Source: Geothrix fermentans DSM 14018
GTDB taxonomy: Bacteria > Acidobacteriota > Holophagae > Holophagales > Holophagaceae
Direction of reading: 5' to 3'
DNA length: 64,000 nucleotides
Assembly: GCF_000428885.1 (NCBI RefSeq)
Contig: NZ_KE386810.1
Coordinates: 1-64,000 of the forward strand
The notes below the pieces were generated by a model. The model was not told where the DNA came from. It worked only from the letters and a program-made list of their open reading frames with translations, and searched no databases. The position numbers and the translations under genes were made by a program. How positions within the stretch are numbered: the first letter of the stretch is position 1; each line of letters starts with the position of its first letter. This document shows, in pieces, positions 41,417 to 49,369 of the stretch.

Positions 41417-42283
41417 ATGTCCCGTCCCATCGGCATCATCGGCGGCAGTGGGCTGTACGCCATGGAGGGGCTCCAGGTCACGGAGCGCTCAGAGCTGGCG
41501 ACGCCCTTCGGGCCTCCGAGCGGCCCCCTGGTGCTCGGTGCCATGGAGGGTGTTCCCGTGGCCTTCCTGGCCCGCCACGGGGAGGGGCACCGGCTCCTGC
41601 CCCACGAGGTGCCCTACCGGGCGAACCTCTGGGCGCTGAAGCAGGCAGGGGCCAAGGCGGTGATCTCCTTCAGCGCCGTGGGCAGCCTGCAGGCGACCCA
41701 TCCGCCCGGCAGCCTGAGGCTTCCGGACCAGTTCGTGGATCGGACCACCCGGCGCGAGGCCACCTTCTTCGGCGGCGGGATCGTGGCCCACGTCGGGTTT
41801 GCCGATCCCACCAGCGCCTGGCTGAGGGGCCACCTCCTGGCGGCGGGCCGGGAGCTGGGCCTGCCCATCGGGGATGGCGGCACCTACCTCACCATGGAGG
41901 GTCCCCAGTTTTCCACCCGCGCCGAGAGCCGGATGCACCAGGCCCTGGGCCTGGACTTCGTGGGCATGACCCAGGGGACCGAGGCCAAGCTGGCCCGGGA
42001 GGCGGAGCTGGCCTACGCCACCGTGGCCCTGGTGACGGACTATGACGCCTGGCGCGACCGGGAGCCGGGCGCTGATGCGCAGGACATCCTGATCACGCTG
42101 GCGACCCACATCGAATCCTCCCATCACCTGCTCCGGCGGGTCCTCGGCCGGATCGCCGAGGGCCCGCCGCCAGAGGAGCCCGCCCTGACGGCGCTGAAAT
42201 CGGCCGTGGTCACGCCCCCGGAGCGAGTCCCGGAAGACACCAAGATCAAGCTCAGGCTGCTCATCGGGAAGTACGGGTATTGA
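41417..42283 (+). CDS. Methylthioadenosine phosphorylase-like enzyme
   Basis: 288 residues. The PNP/MTAP fold begins IGIIGGSGLY and has the phosphate-binding FLARHGEGH, the EVPYRANLWALK helix, and the base/ribose site TMEGPQFSTRAES and MTQGTEAKLAREAE. Within this cluster it may cleave adenine from the arsenonucleoside that ArsS makes, leaving arsenoribose phosphate for the glycosyltransferases (inference). Ordinary MTA salvage is the alternative. A GGAGG site lies before the ATG. Confidence 0.85.
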   Translation: MSRPIGIIGGSGLYAMEGLQVTERSELATPFGPPSGPLVLGAMEGVPVAFLARHGEGHRLLPHEVPYRANLWALKQAGAKAVISFSAVGSLQATHPPGSLRLPDQFVDRTTRREATFFGGGIVAHVGFADPTSAWLRGHLLAAGRELGLPIGDGGTYLTMEGPQFSTRAESRMHQALGLDFVGMTQGTEAKLAREAELAYATVALVTDYDAWRDREPGADAQDILITLATHIESSHHLLRRVLGRIAEGPPPEEPALTALKSAVVTPPERVPEDTKIKLRLLIGKYGY

Positions 42284-42295
42284 CTGGGAGGCGCC

Positions 42296-42610
42296 GTGGC
42301 CGAGATGGACAAGCAGAAGGGCGGATGGTTCCAGGGGCTCACCGCGCCGGGCATCCTCTGGAACGCCGTCAAGGTGAGCCTGGTGGTGGGAACGGTCCTG
42401 AACCTGGTCAACCAGGGCCCGCAGCTCCTGGCGGGGCAGGGGCTCCAGGTCGGCCGGGCCCTGCTCAACCACCTGGTGCCCTTCTGCGTGGCAGCCTACA
42501 GCGGGGCCCGGGCCGTGACCGTGCGTGGTCCCTCGGGCAGGGATGTTCCCGGGGATGAGAACCTCGAGACCCGGGCGTCCGTCAGTGACCGGGTCCGTTC
42601 CAGCGGTTGA
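42296..42610 (+). CDS. NrtS-like small membrane protein (nitrate/nitrite transporter family)
   Basis: 104 residues from GTG 42296 (GGGAGG five bases upstream). The core WNAVKVSLVVGTVLNLVNQGPQL and LLNHLVPFCVAAYSGAR, with two spans, is the NrtS signature. NrtS pairs form a nitrate/nitrite carrier in cyanobacteria and marine bacteria. The family usually ends near residue 70, so the last third, which overlaps the convergent hydroxylase gene, may be an extension without function. It could alternatively be a generic two-span protein. Confidence 0.7.
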   Translation: MAEMDKQKGGWFQGLTAPGILWNAVKVSLVVGTVLNLVNQGPQLLAGQGLQVGRALLNHLVPFCVAAYSGARAVTVRGPSGRDVPGDENLETRASVSDRVRSSG

Positions 42611-43377
42611 GGGTCGAGGGGTTGCAGGAGCATGGCCAGGAGCGAGTGCTCCTGGTTGTCCCCCAACCCAATGGCCAAGGGACCTTCATCCGCTGATGGA
42701 GCCCGGTACGTGCAGAACATTCGGTCCCACGCGGAGAGGAAGAAGCCGTAGTTGGATCGCTGGTCATGAACGTGCACGGAGTGGTGGATGGCATGGATCC
42801 GCGGCGTCACCAGCACCCATCGCAGGATCTGATCGACCGAGGCCGGCAGGCGGATGTTGGCGTGCTCGAAGAGGTTTCCGGCCTGGAGCAGCGCCTCGAA
42901 CACCAGCACGCCGATCGTCGGCCCGCCCAGCAGCAGCACCGCGAAGGCCTTCCAGACCAGCGACACACCCAGCTCCATGGGGTGGAACCGGAAGGCCGTA
43001 CTCAGGTCCAAGGCCCGATCGCCGTGATGGACCCGGTGGAGGCGCCAGAGCCAGGGCCACGAGTGACTGGCCCGGTGCTGCGCCCAGACGGCCAGATCCA
43101 GGACCGGCACCATGAGGACTGCGGCCCAAGGCGAGGGCAGGCCGGACAGGAGACCGATTCCCCGGGATCTGCCCCAGGCGGACGCCGCGAGGAGCGTCGC
43201 CCCCGGGATGGCGTGTGTGAACAGGATGCCGATGCCACCCACCGCGACGTTCCGGGTCCAGCGTCGCAGCACGCCCGTGGGTCGTCTGTGGTCAGGGGCC
43301 AAGGCCTCCCAGACCGAGAGCAGGGACAGGACCACGAGGGAGATCACGGCTTGCGCCTCGCCGGTCGAAGTGCCCAC
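42496..43377 (-). CDS. Sterol desaturase/fatty-acid hydroxylase-family protein
   Basis: 293 residues from GTG 43377, with a GGGGAGGA site nine bases upstream; an ATG at 43509 would add a non-membrane extension. Four or so spans carry the di-iron His boxes HRASH, HRVHH (in WRLHRVHHGD) and HAIHH/HVHDQ. This is the ERG3/fatty-acid hydroxylase pattern. It inserts oxygen or a double bond into a lipid. Its 3' end overlaps the NrtS-like gene by 115 bases on the other strand. Confidence 0.85.
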   Translation of the reverse strand: MGTSTGEAQAVISLVVLSLLSVWEALAPDHRRPTGVLRRWTRNVAVGGIGILFTHAIPGATLLAASAWGRSRGIGLLSGLPSPWAAVLMVPVLDLAVWAQHRASHSWPWLWRLHRVHHGDRALDLSTAFRFHPMELGVSLVWKAFAVLLLGGPTIGVLVFEALLQAGNLFEHANIRLPASVDQILRWVLVTPRIHAIHHSVHVHDQRSNYGFFLSAWDRMFCTYRAPSADEGPLAIGLGDNQEHSLLAMLLQPLDPQPLERTRSLTDARVSRFSSPGTSLPEGPRTVTARAPL

Positions 43378-43499
43378 GAAATGAATTCCTCCCCTGCAAT
43401 CCGGTGGCGCGGACGAGGGGAGTGTTCCATCGCTTTGTTGGAATACCTGGGTGCCTTCTGGACCCGAATCCAAGAACCCATCACCACCTGGGAGCGCCC

Positions 43500-44510
43500 A
43501 TGAACCCACCAGGGAAGGCCCGGCCGATGATCACCTGGCTTCTGGTCCTCACGTTGCAGGCGGTGGGCCAGGCGGCCCCGCAGGCCCGCGGCAAGGGGGG
43601 CGCGACTCGGGCCTGGTCCATCCACATCCTGAGGGACACCTTCCATGTGACGGCGGACACGCCGTCCGAGGTTCCCCTGGAGCGGCTCGTCCAGGGCTGC
43701 CCGCGGCGGGACTGCATCCCATCCATCGACCGGCCCCGGTTCGTGGCCGCCGCCGAGGCCACCTATCTGAAAGACACCGACCAGGTGCTGGCCTTGTCCG
43801 TGGAAGGCGTGCACCGCGCCTATCCCACGTCGATCCTGGCACGCCACGAGATCGTGAACGACACCCTGGGAACGCAGCCGGTGGCGATCACCTTCTGTCC
43901 TCTGTGCGGCTCGGGCATGGCCTACTCCCGCGTGGTGGAGGGGAAGGTGACGACCTTCGGCGTGTCGGGGCTGCTGTACGACAGCGACCTGGTGATGTAC
44001 GACCGGGCCACCGAGACCCTGTGGCCCCAGATCCTGGGACGGGGCATCCTGGGGCGCCTGAAGGGGCGGACGCTCACCTCGATCCCCGTGACGCAGGTGG
44101 ACTGGAAGACCTGGCGCGAGCAGCACCCAGATACCCAGGTGCTGTCCATCGAAACGGGCTTCCCGTTCACCTACGGGGGAGATCCCTATGGGAACTACGC
44201 CAGCCAGGCGGGGACCATGTTCCCCATCGCCCATGAGGACACTCGTGCGCACGCGAAGACGGTGGTCTTCGGGGTGAGCCTGGATGGGGAGGCCGTGGCT
44301 TTGACGGAGGCCTTCCTGAAGGCCCATCCGGCCACGGAAGTGGAGCTGGCTGGCCGGAAGGTCTCCATCCAGCGGCAGCGGGATGGGCAGGTGGTCGCCC
44401 GGGACCTGGCTCATGGGAGGGCCTTGGATGTCCACCGCCTCTTCTGGTTCGCCTGGGCCACCACCCACCCGGGGACCCGCTTGCAAACCCTGCCAGATGC
44501 GGGAAAGTGA
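43500..44510 (+). CDS. Exported DUF3179-domain protein
   Basis: 336 residues with a signal peptide (about 1-26). The DUF3179 landmarks are ALSVEGVHRAYPTSILARHEIVND, FCPLCGSGMAYSR with a Cys pair, FGVSGLLYDSDLVMYDRATETLWPQ, and SIETGFPFTYGGDPYGNY. The family is common and uncharacterised; the CPLC pair suggests metal or redox chemistry. It is divergent from the hydroxylase and followed after 5 bases by the AhpD-like gene. Confidence 0.82.
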   Translation: MNPPGKARPMITWLLVLTLQAVGQAAPQARGKGGATRAWSIHILRDTFHVTADTPSEVPLERLVQGCPRRDCIPSIDRPRFVAAAEATYLKDTDQVLALSVEGVHRAYPTSILARHEIVNDTLGTQPVAITFCPLCGSGMAYSRVVEGKVTTFGVSGLLYDSDLVMYDRATETLWPQILGRGILGRLKGRTLTSIPVTQVDWKTWREQHPDTQVLSIETGFPFTYGGDPYGNYASQAGTMFPIAHEDTRAHAKTVVFGVSLDGEAVALTEAFLKAHPATEVELAGRKVSIQRQRDGQVVARDLAHGRALDVHRLFWFAWATTHPGTRLQTLPDAGK

Positions 44511-44515
44511 CAGCC

Positions 44516-45109
44516 ATGAGCCATCCGACCATGCCAAACGACCCCGACCGCCATCCCTTTCCGCCCCTGGTCGATCCGGCCACCACATCCGGCGACCTTC
44601 GCGAAGCGCTGGAGACTGTCCAGGGTGCGAGGGGTCAGGTGGCCGACATCTGGCGGTCCATGGCCTACCATGCGCCGCTGATCCGCGCCCACCTGGCGAT
44701 CTACCAGGCCCTCATCTTCGACCGTTGGGGCCTCGACCGCCGCCAGTGCGAGCTGCTCGGGACGGTGACCAGCGCCGTGAACGGCTGCCGCTACTGCAGC
44801 ATGCACCACGGCGCCCCGCTGCTCCAGGAGGGGCAGGATCCCGCCGAGGTGGCGGCCCTCAAGGCGGATCCCGAGGGCGCTCCCCTGCGGAACCCCGGAG
44901 ATGATGCGTTGCGGCGGCTGGCGGTGAAGCTGACGCGGACGCCTTCCGAGGACCACCGGCCCGAGATGGGCCGCCTCGCCGAGCTCGGGTTCACCGAAGC
45001 CCAGCGCCTCCAGGCGGTCTCTGTGGTGGCCTATTTCGCCATGATGAACCGCATCGCCGATGGCCTCGACCTGCCCCTGGAGCCGGACTACCTCGGTTCG
45101 ACCCGGTAG
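44516..45109 (+). CDS. AhpD-like (carboxymuconolactone decarboxylase-fold) protein
   Basis: 197 residues from the ATG at 44516. The site Glu79-x11-Cys91-x2-Cys94-x3-His98 (NGCRYCSMHH) is complete. It lies 5 bases after the DUF3179 gene and is probably co-transcribed with it. It is the fourth such protein in the window and the only one with no regulator gene nearby. A peroxidase or thiol-reductant role is inferred from the motif. Confidence 0.87.
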   Translation: MSHPTMPNDPDRHPFPPLVDPATTSGDLREALETVQGARGQVADIWRSMAYHAPLIRAHLAIYQALIFDRWGLDRRQCELLGTVTSAVNGCRYCSMHHGAPLLQEGQDPAEVAALKADPEGAPLRNPGDDALRRLAVKLTRTPSEDHRPEMGRLAELGFTEAQRLQAVSVVAYFAMMNRIADGLDLPLEPDYLGSTR

Positions 45110-45121
45110 GGGTTGGGTTCC

Positions 45122-45145
45122 AGGGGAGGGAACGCTACCTCCCCT
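45122..45145. terminator. Bidirectional terminator
   Basis: AGGGGAGG and CCTCCCCT around an eight-base loop, spanning the 25-bp gap between the AhpD-like gene and the convergent MerT-type gene and entering the latter's last codons. Confidence 0.5.
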
Positions 45146-45818
45146 TCCGCTGGATCTCCTTCCCCTCGAACCCCAGATCCTTCTTCCAGGTGGCCAGGGT
45201 CGCGTCCACGGCGGCGCCGGGCTGGAAGACGATGCGGGTCTCGCGCTGGTCGAAGTCCATCTGGACGGAGGCCACACCCGGGGTGGCTGCCAGCGTCTTG
45301 GGGAGCTCGCCCGCGCAGGGGGCGCAGTCGAACTGGGGGGTGGCGAGCACCAGGAGGGTGCCTCCGGCCTGCGGAGCCGCCGCGAGGGTGGTGCTCTTCC
45401 CTTCGTGCAGCAGCCTCGGGGTGGCCCAGGCCAGGGTGAACGAGCCCGCGAGGATCGCCACCGCCAGGGTCGGGAAGCGGGGGACCGCCACGCAACAATC
45501 CGCCCCCTTGGCCGGGAGGAAGCGCCGGCGCGCCCACCACCCCAGCACCCCCAGCAGCAGGATCAGAAGGGTGCCCAGGGCCCAGGGACGGATCCAGGTG
45601 ATCCGGGCGCCCAGAGTGCCCGTGGCCACGCCCAGGCCCGCCAGGGCGAGGGGCAGCCAGCAGCAGGCGGAGGCGAGCACCCCCAGGCCGATGGAGGCCC
45701 AGAGGGTCCGCGGGTCCTTCACCCCGGCGCGGGCGGAAGGAAGGGCGCAGCCGCCCTGCGGGTCCGTGGGGGCTCTCGAAGGGGAAGGCGTGCAGCAGTC
45801 GTGCGTCTGTTCGGTCAT
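45135..45818 (-). CDS. MerT-type mercuric transporter fused to a metal-binding domain
   Basis: 227 residues. A cytosolic Cys-rich start (C8, C9, C24) leads to a first span with the MerT Cys pair (ACCWLPL, C52 and C53), a second span, a loop with a second Cys pair (DCCV, C108 and C109) and a third span. A C-terminal HMA-like domain with C165-x2-C168 (FDCAPC) follows. MerT normally passes Hg(II) inward from MerP; here the two functions seem joined. It is the last gene of a MerR-led operon. No mercuric reductase is encoded nearby, so another thiophilic metal is possible. Confidence 0.78.
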   Translation of the reverse strand: MTEQTHDCCTPSPSRAPTDPQGGCALPSARAGVKDPRTLWASIGLGVLASACCWLPLALAGLGVATGTLGARITWIRPWALGTLLILLLGVLGWWARRRFLPAKGADCCVAVPRFPTLAVAILAGSFTLAWATPRLLHEGKSTTLAAAPQAGGTLLVLATPQFDCAPCAGELPKTLAATPGVASVQMDFDQRETRIVFQPGAAVDATLATWKKDLGFEGKEIQRKGR

Positions 45819-45834
45819 GGGCGGGTTCCTCGTC

Positions 45835-46353
45835 TCAGCAGCAGGATGGTTTGGACGGCGCGCAGCAATCGTCGGTCTCGGCGGGCGCCGGGGATGTCGA
45901 GGTCAGCGCCTTCACTTCCTTGATGACGTCTCCCAGGCAGCAGCCGCCGGCGGGGTTGGTGACCTCGCACCGGCAGCCCCCGGCCTTCAGCTCGGCCTTG
46001 ATGGCTTCGACCACCGTGGTATTCCCTGTCCGGGTCCATTCCTCCTGGATGCTCTCCGCGCTGTGGCCGAAGCAGTAGCACAGGGGGCGGGGGCTGCTCC
46101 GCTCCTTCAATCCCACCCGCACTGTGAGGTCCTGGCGGGTGAAACGCGCCCCGTTCGCGCCGTGGTAGACCAGGTCGCAGTCGGGGCTGGGGCAGAACCG
46201 GTAGGTTTCCTCGTCCCGCACCCGGGGACGCAGAGGAGGCTGGAGCAGCGAGCGGAGCGTGAGGGGCCTCACGGGCCTTCCGCTGGTCCCGCAGACCGGG
46301 CAGGCGCTGGCTTCTTTGGACGCGGCAGGGATGGAGCAGGTCTCGGGGTTCAT
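45835..46353 (-). CDS. CopZ-type metallochaperone with zinc and 2Fe-2S sites
   Basis: 172 residues. The N-terminal zinc site is C-P-V-C with FCPSPDCDLVYH further on, and the BFD-like 2Fe-2S site is LCYCFGHSAESI with GGCRCEVTNPAGGCCLG. The tail has DDCCAPSKPSCC. This matches the Archaeoglobus CopZ N-terminal family, a copper chaperone and reductase part. The usual C-terminal HMA domain is absent. It lies between the merR-type and merT-type genes with gaps of 3 and 16 bases, so all three are one transcript. Confidence 0.82.
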   Translation of the reverse strand: MNPETCSIPAASKEASACPVCGTSGRPVRPLTLRSLLQPPLRPRVRDEETYRFCPSPDCDLVYHGANGARFTRQDLTVRVGLKERSSPRPLCYCFGHSAESIQEEWTRTGNTTVVEAIKAELKAGGCRCEVTNPAGGCCLGDVIKEVKALTSTSPAPAETDDCCAPSKPSCC

Positions 46354-46356
46354 GAT

Positions 46357-46815
46357 TCACCTCTGGAAGGGCGTCTTCCGGCGCGCAGGGTTGGGATCCG
46401 ATGGGGCGCACTGGGGGCCGCAGAGCTTCAGGAAGGCCGGGCACAGGGGGCCCGGCTCGCCGTCGCAGGCCTGGCGCAGGCTCTGGAGGACGTCCCTCAT
46501 ATCCGCCAGTTCCTTCATGCGCTCAGAGAGGGCCTGGATCTTCCGGTCCAGCAGGTCCTTCATGGACGCGCAGGTCAGCTCATCCTGGAGGTCCAGGTGG
46601 AGGAGGGCCTTGATGTCCTCCAGGCTGAATCCACTCCGCTGAGCCTGCTTGATGAAGCGGAGCCTCTCCACGGACTCGGCGTCGTACAGGCGGTAGCCCT
46701 TCGCCGTCCGGCCCACGGGCTTCAGGAGGCCCATGCGCTCGTAGAGCCTGGCCGCCTGGTCGCTGACGTGGCAGGCCCGGGTGAGTTCGCCCATCTTCAG
46801 GTGGCTTTGGCGCAT
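46357..46815 (-). CDS. MerR-family heavy-metal regulator
   Basis: 152 residues from the ATG at 46815; an ATG at 46902 would lie on the far side of the promoter. The winged helix is LTRACHVSDQAARLYERMGLLKP with the GYRLYD wing. Helix 5 and the C-terminal loop have several Cys (TCASMKD, QACDGEPGPLCPAFLKLCGPQC), more than in MerR itself. It is autoregulated from a MerR-type promoter directly upstream and controls the chaperone and transporter genes behind it. Confidence 0.88.
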   Translation of the reverse strand: MRQSHLKMGELTRACHVSDQAARLYERMGLLKPVGRTAKGYRLYDAESVERLRFIKQAQRSGFSLEDIKALLHLDLQDELTCASMKDLLDRKIQALSERMKELADMRDVLQSLRQACDGEPGPLCPAFLKLCGPQCAPSDPNPARRKTPFQR

Positions 46816-46838
46816 CTTTGCTCCCGGCAACAGGATGG

Positions 46839-46863
46839 AGTCTGTACTCAGATACAGAGTCAA
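46839..46863 (-). promoter_or_regulatory. MerR-type promoter/operator
   Basis: Minus-strand TTGACT (46863-46858) followed by a 19-base spacer that contains the dyad CTGTA-6-TACAG. The long spacer and the dyad inside it are the mark of MerR-activated promoters; the bases closely resemble the classical mer operator. The -10 element is weak, as expected for an activator-dependent promoter. Confidence 0.75.
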
Positions 46864-47092
46864 GGACGGAAGTGACGTTTCATTGCCCCCTTGAGTCTCC
46901 ACCCGGATCGATGCCGACCCTTGAGACGGACACCGGCCCGACGGCCCTTGCTCGGGGAGCCAGAAGCCGCCCTGGCGCGCTTCGTTTCCGCTGGATCACC
47001 CGGGAATCCCCTGCATCCAACAGGCAGGAGATTCCTCTCGGAGGCCCCCCGGGATTCAAGCGGGCGGAGTTGCACAAGGTGGAGGTGAGGCG

Positions 47093-47500
47093 ATGGGGGG
47101 AATGGAATTGAGGATCGGCGACCTTTCCCGGAGGACTGGCCTGGCGGTGGGTACCCTCCGCTACTACGCCGATCAGGGCCTGTTCGGGAAGCTGTCCCGT
47201 ACGGGGAAGGACTACCGGCTCTTTCCCGAAGAGGCCGTGGAGTGGGTGCGCCTGCTGCAGGCGGCCCAGGCCGCCGGATTCAGCCTCCCGGAGATCCGCG
47301 CCATGCTGGGCGCCCTGCGCCAGGGCGGCATCTGCTGCCAGCGCATGCGCCAGGCCCTCTCGGGACGGCTGGCCTCGGTGCGGGCCCAGATCCGGGAACT
47401 GGAGGTCCTTGAGAAGCGCATCGCCTCGACGCTGGAAATACCCGACGGCACGGAGGGTCCGCTTCCCTGCAGCCTCGCCTCGCGGCTCATGGCCGGCTAG
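47093..47500 (+). CDS. MerR-family transcriptional regulator
   Basis: 135 residues. The winged helix reads LSRRTGLAVGTLRYYADQGLFG and DYRLF, followed by a helix and a Cys pair (GICCQ). The C-terminus ends PCSLASRL. The pattern resembles CueR/CadR-type sensors. It converges on the three-gene operon at 47516 with a 15-bp gap and may control it through the palindrome at 49309. A GGAGGTGA ribosome site precedes the ATG. Confidence 0.85.
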   Translation: MGGMELRIGDLSRRTGLAVGTLRYYADQGLFGKLSRTGKDYRLFPEEAVEWVRLLQAAQAAGFSLPEIRAMLGALRQGGICCQRMRQALSGRLASVRAQIRELEVLEKRIASTLEIPDGTEGPLPCSLASRLMAG

Positions 47501-47515
47501 CGGGCGGATCCCCGG

Positions 47516-48388
47516 TCAGAACTGGAACCGCGCACTCAGGTACAAGGTCTTGTCTCCTCTCAGACCCTGGCCCCGGAGCCGCTGGTGGACCGGGTACTGC
47601 CAGGCGGTTTCGAGGACCGCACGACGGCCCACCCACTGGAGGCCTGGGGCGAGGTAGAGGCTCCTCCCGCCGGAATCGGGATCGGCGATCCCGCGCTGCC
47701 GGTTCGCGCCGCGCCAGACGGCGTTGGATTCCAGGACCGCGTAGAGGTACGAAGGCACCCCGTCCTGGCCGGGACCCCGCCAGACCCGCTTCTGGAAGGA
47801 ACCCTCCAGGCGCCCCTCATCCCCGGCCCGGAAGCCTTCGGCGGCGTTCCGGCGCTGGTAGGTGCCCGAGACATCCCATTCCCACTCCAGGGTCTGCCAG
47901 CTGAAGACGAGCCCGGCCATGGGATCCCAGGACCCGGTGCCCGGCTGCATGGAAGGCGGCAGAGGGCCGGAGCCGTCGCCTTTGCGGCGGGCGCCCGTGG
48001 GCAGCTTCAGACCCGTCAGGCTCGCCAGCCGCAGGGTTTCTCCCGGCCGGTCGATCTGGAGTTCTGTGTGGCGCAGGAAGAGGGACAGGTCACCGGCGCC
48101 CTGGACCTCCCTGCGGCCCATGGCGGAATCCATACGGAGGTCCACCAGGGGCAGGGCCCCCATGAGCGTCCAGCGGGCATCGAGTCCGTAGATCATCACA
48201 GTGGGCGCCACGAGGGCCCGGAGGTCCCGGCTCATGGGCCCCGGGTCGCCGCCGGCCCGCGTCCGCCCCAGCTCCTGGCGGAGGATCAGCTGGCCCGAGG
48301 CCACGGGCAGGGCCGTGTTGAAGGTGATGGGGCCCGCCATGAGCGGCCCCCCCAAGCCCAGGGCGAGCGCGCGGATCCAGGGCCGCAT
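47516..48388 (-). CDS. Outer-membrane transporter-type protein (phenol-degradation MetA family)
   Basis: 290 residues from the ATG at 48388, with a signal peptide (about 1-18). It is a beta-rich protein with alternating strands ending in an aromatic F (LYLSARFQF), as outer-membrane barrels do. It carries the PF13557-like pattern GLKLPTGARRKGDG mid-way, then SYLYAVLESNAVW. It is probably a substrate channel across the outer membrane; which metal or molecule passes is unknown. It is third in the operon with the MerC/MerT-like and HMA proteins. Confidence 0.7.
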   Translation of the reverse strand: MRPWIRALALGLGGPLMAGPITFNTALPVASGQLILRQELGRTRAGGDPGPMSRDLRALVAPTVMIYGLDARWTLMGALPLVDLRMDSAMGRREVQGAGDLSLFLRHTELQIDRPGETLRLASLTGLKLPTGARRKGDGSGPLPPSMQPGTGSWDPMAGLVFSWQTLEWEWDVSGTYQRRNAAEGFRAGDEGRLEGSFQKRVWRGPGQDGVPSYLYAVLESNAVWRGANRQRGIADPDSGGRSLYLAPGLQWVGRRAVLETAWQYPVHQRLRGQGLRGDKTLYLSARFQF

Positions 48389-48389
48389 G

Positions 48390-48770
48390 TCACACCCATC
48401 CCAGGCGTTCCGCCAGCGGGAAGGCCAGGTAGGCCATGGTGGCTCCGATGAGGAAGAGGACGGTGGAGACCCAGAGCGCCATCCGGCTGAAGCGGCCGGC
48501 GGTTTCGCAGGCGGAGGCGCCTCCATCCGCTGGGCAGGCCGGGGCGGGGCGCCGGAATTCCAGGGCCCAGTTCAGGCCGAGGAGCAGGCCCGCCGTGAGA
48601 AACACCCAGGTCTTGTGCCGGGTGAGGGCCGCCAGGCCGGGCACGGACGAAACCGCCCCCGCCACGACGGCGCCGAGGCCCAGGGCCACCAGCAGCGTGG
48701 GGAGGGCGCAGCACAACAGGGTTCCCGAAGACGTGAAGAGCGACAATGCGGCCAGGGCCTTGGATCTCAC
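48390..48770 (-). CDS. MerC/MerT-like small membrane protein
   Basis: 126 residues with three to four spans. The first span has a Cys pair (LLCCALPTLLVALGLG), as in MerT, MerC and MerF, and a periplasmic or cytosolic loop carries two more Cys (ACPADGGASAC). It most likely moves a thiophilic metal ion. It overlaps the HMA gene by ATGA and sits one base from the outer-membrane gene. Without the other mer genes its exact metal is uncertain. Confidence 0.7.
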   Translation of the reverse strand: MRSKALAALSLFTSSGTLLCCALPTLLVALGLGAVVAGAVSSVPGLAALTRHKTWVFLTAGLLLGLNWALEFRRPAPACPADGGASACETAGRFSRMALWVSTVLFLIGATMAYLAFPLAERLGWV

Positions 48771-49279
48771 GGCTGCGCCTCTTCGATGCCCTCCACGCTG
48801 AGCCGCCAGCCGCCGCCGGCCCCCCGGCTGGCCCGGCCCTTCAGGACCACGGCGCGCGTCCCCCCCGCCACGAAGGCCTGGAGGCGGCGGAACTCGGGCC
48901 CGCCCGCCAGGGTCAGCGCCTCGCCCGTCCCGAGCAGGAGGCTCGGGTGCTCCGCCGGCCCCTGGAGGGTTCCCCGGAGGTCCATGTGGATGGCCCGGGG
49001 GCTGAAGCCCGCATCCCGGACCGCCTTATCCAGGGATTCGGGCGGGAAGGCCGCCCTGGATTCCAGGCGGGCCAGCCCCGTGGCCAGGTCGACATGGACG
49101 TTGGAAGCGCCCGGAAGGGCCTGGAGTTTCTTTTCGAGCCCTCGCACGCAGAAGGGGCAGGACATGCCGTCCACCTGGATTTCATAGCGGGCCATCCTCC
49201 GCGGGGCCCCGGGCTCGGCGTGGGCGGGGAGGGTGAAGAGGGCCAGCAGGGCCGCCGGGATGAGACAGGTCTTCTTCAT
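48767..49279 (-). CDS. Exported heavy-metal-associated (HMA) domain protein
   Basis: 170 residues from the ATG at 49279 (AGGAGG upstream). A signal peptide (1-22) leads to an HMA fold with GMSCPFC (C41, C44) and a long C-terminal extension of about 80 residues that does not match a known domain. It resembles MerP-type periplasmic metal carriers. First gene of the operon. The promoter region has a dyad within a MerR-like spacer. Confidence 0.8.
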   Translation of the reverse strand: MKKTCLIPAALLALFTLPAHAEPGAPRRMARYEIQVDGMSCPFCVRGLEKKLQALPGASNVHVDLATGLARLESRAAFPPESLDKAVRDAGFSPRAIHMDLRGTLQGPAEHPSLLLGTGEALTLAGGPEFRRLQAFVAGGTRAVVLKGRASRGAGGGWRLSVEGIEEAQP

Positions 49280-49308
49280 GGGGATCCTCCTGATACCCCA
49301 CGTTCGAT

Positions 49309-49330
49309 CTCGACCCCGGTCGAGGGTCAA
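49309..49330 (-). promoter_or_regulatory. Candidate MerR-type operator for the HMA operon
   Basis: Minus-strand TTGACC (49330-49325) next to the palindrome CTCGACC-2-GGTCGAG (49324-49309). The position just inside the -35 fits a MerR-type spacer, but the -10 element is poor. The MerR gene at 47093 is the likely partner. Confidence 0.45.
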
Positions 49331-49369
49331 GGCGAGAACAAGGTACGTCTATTTCGCTTTTATTTCTTC

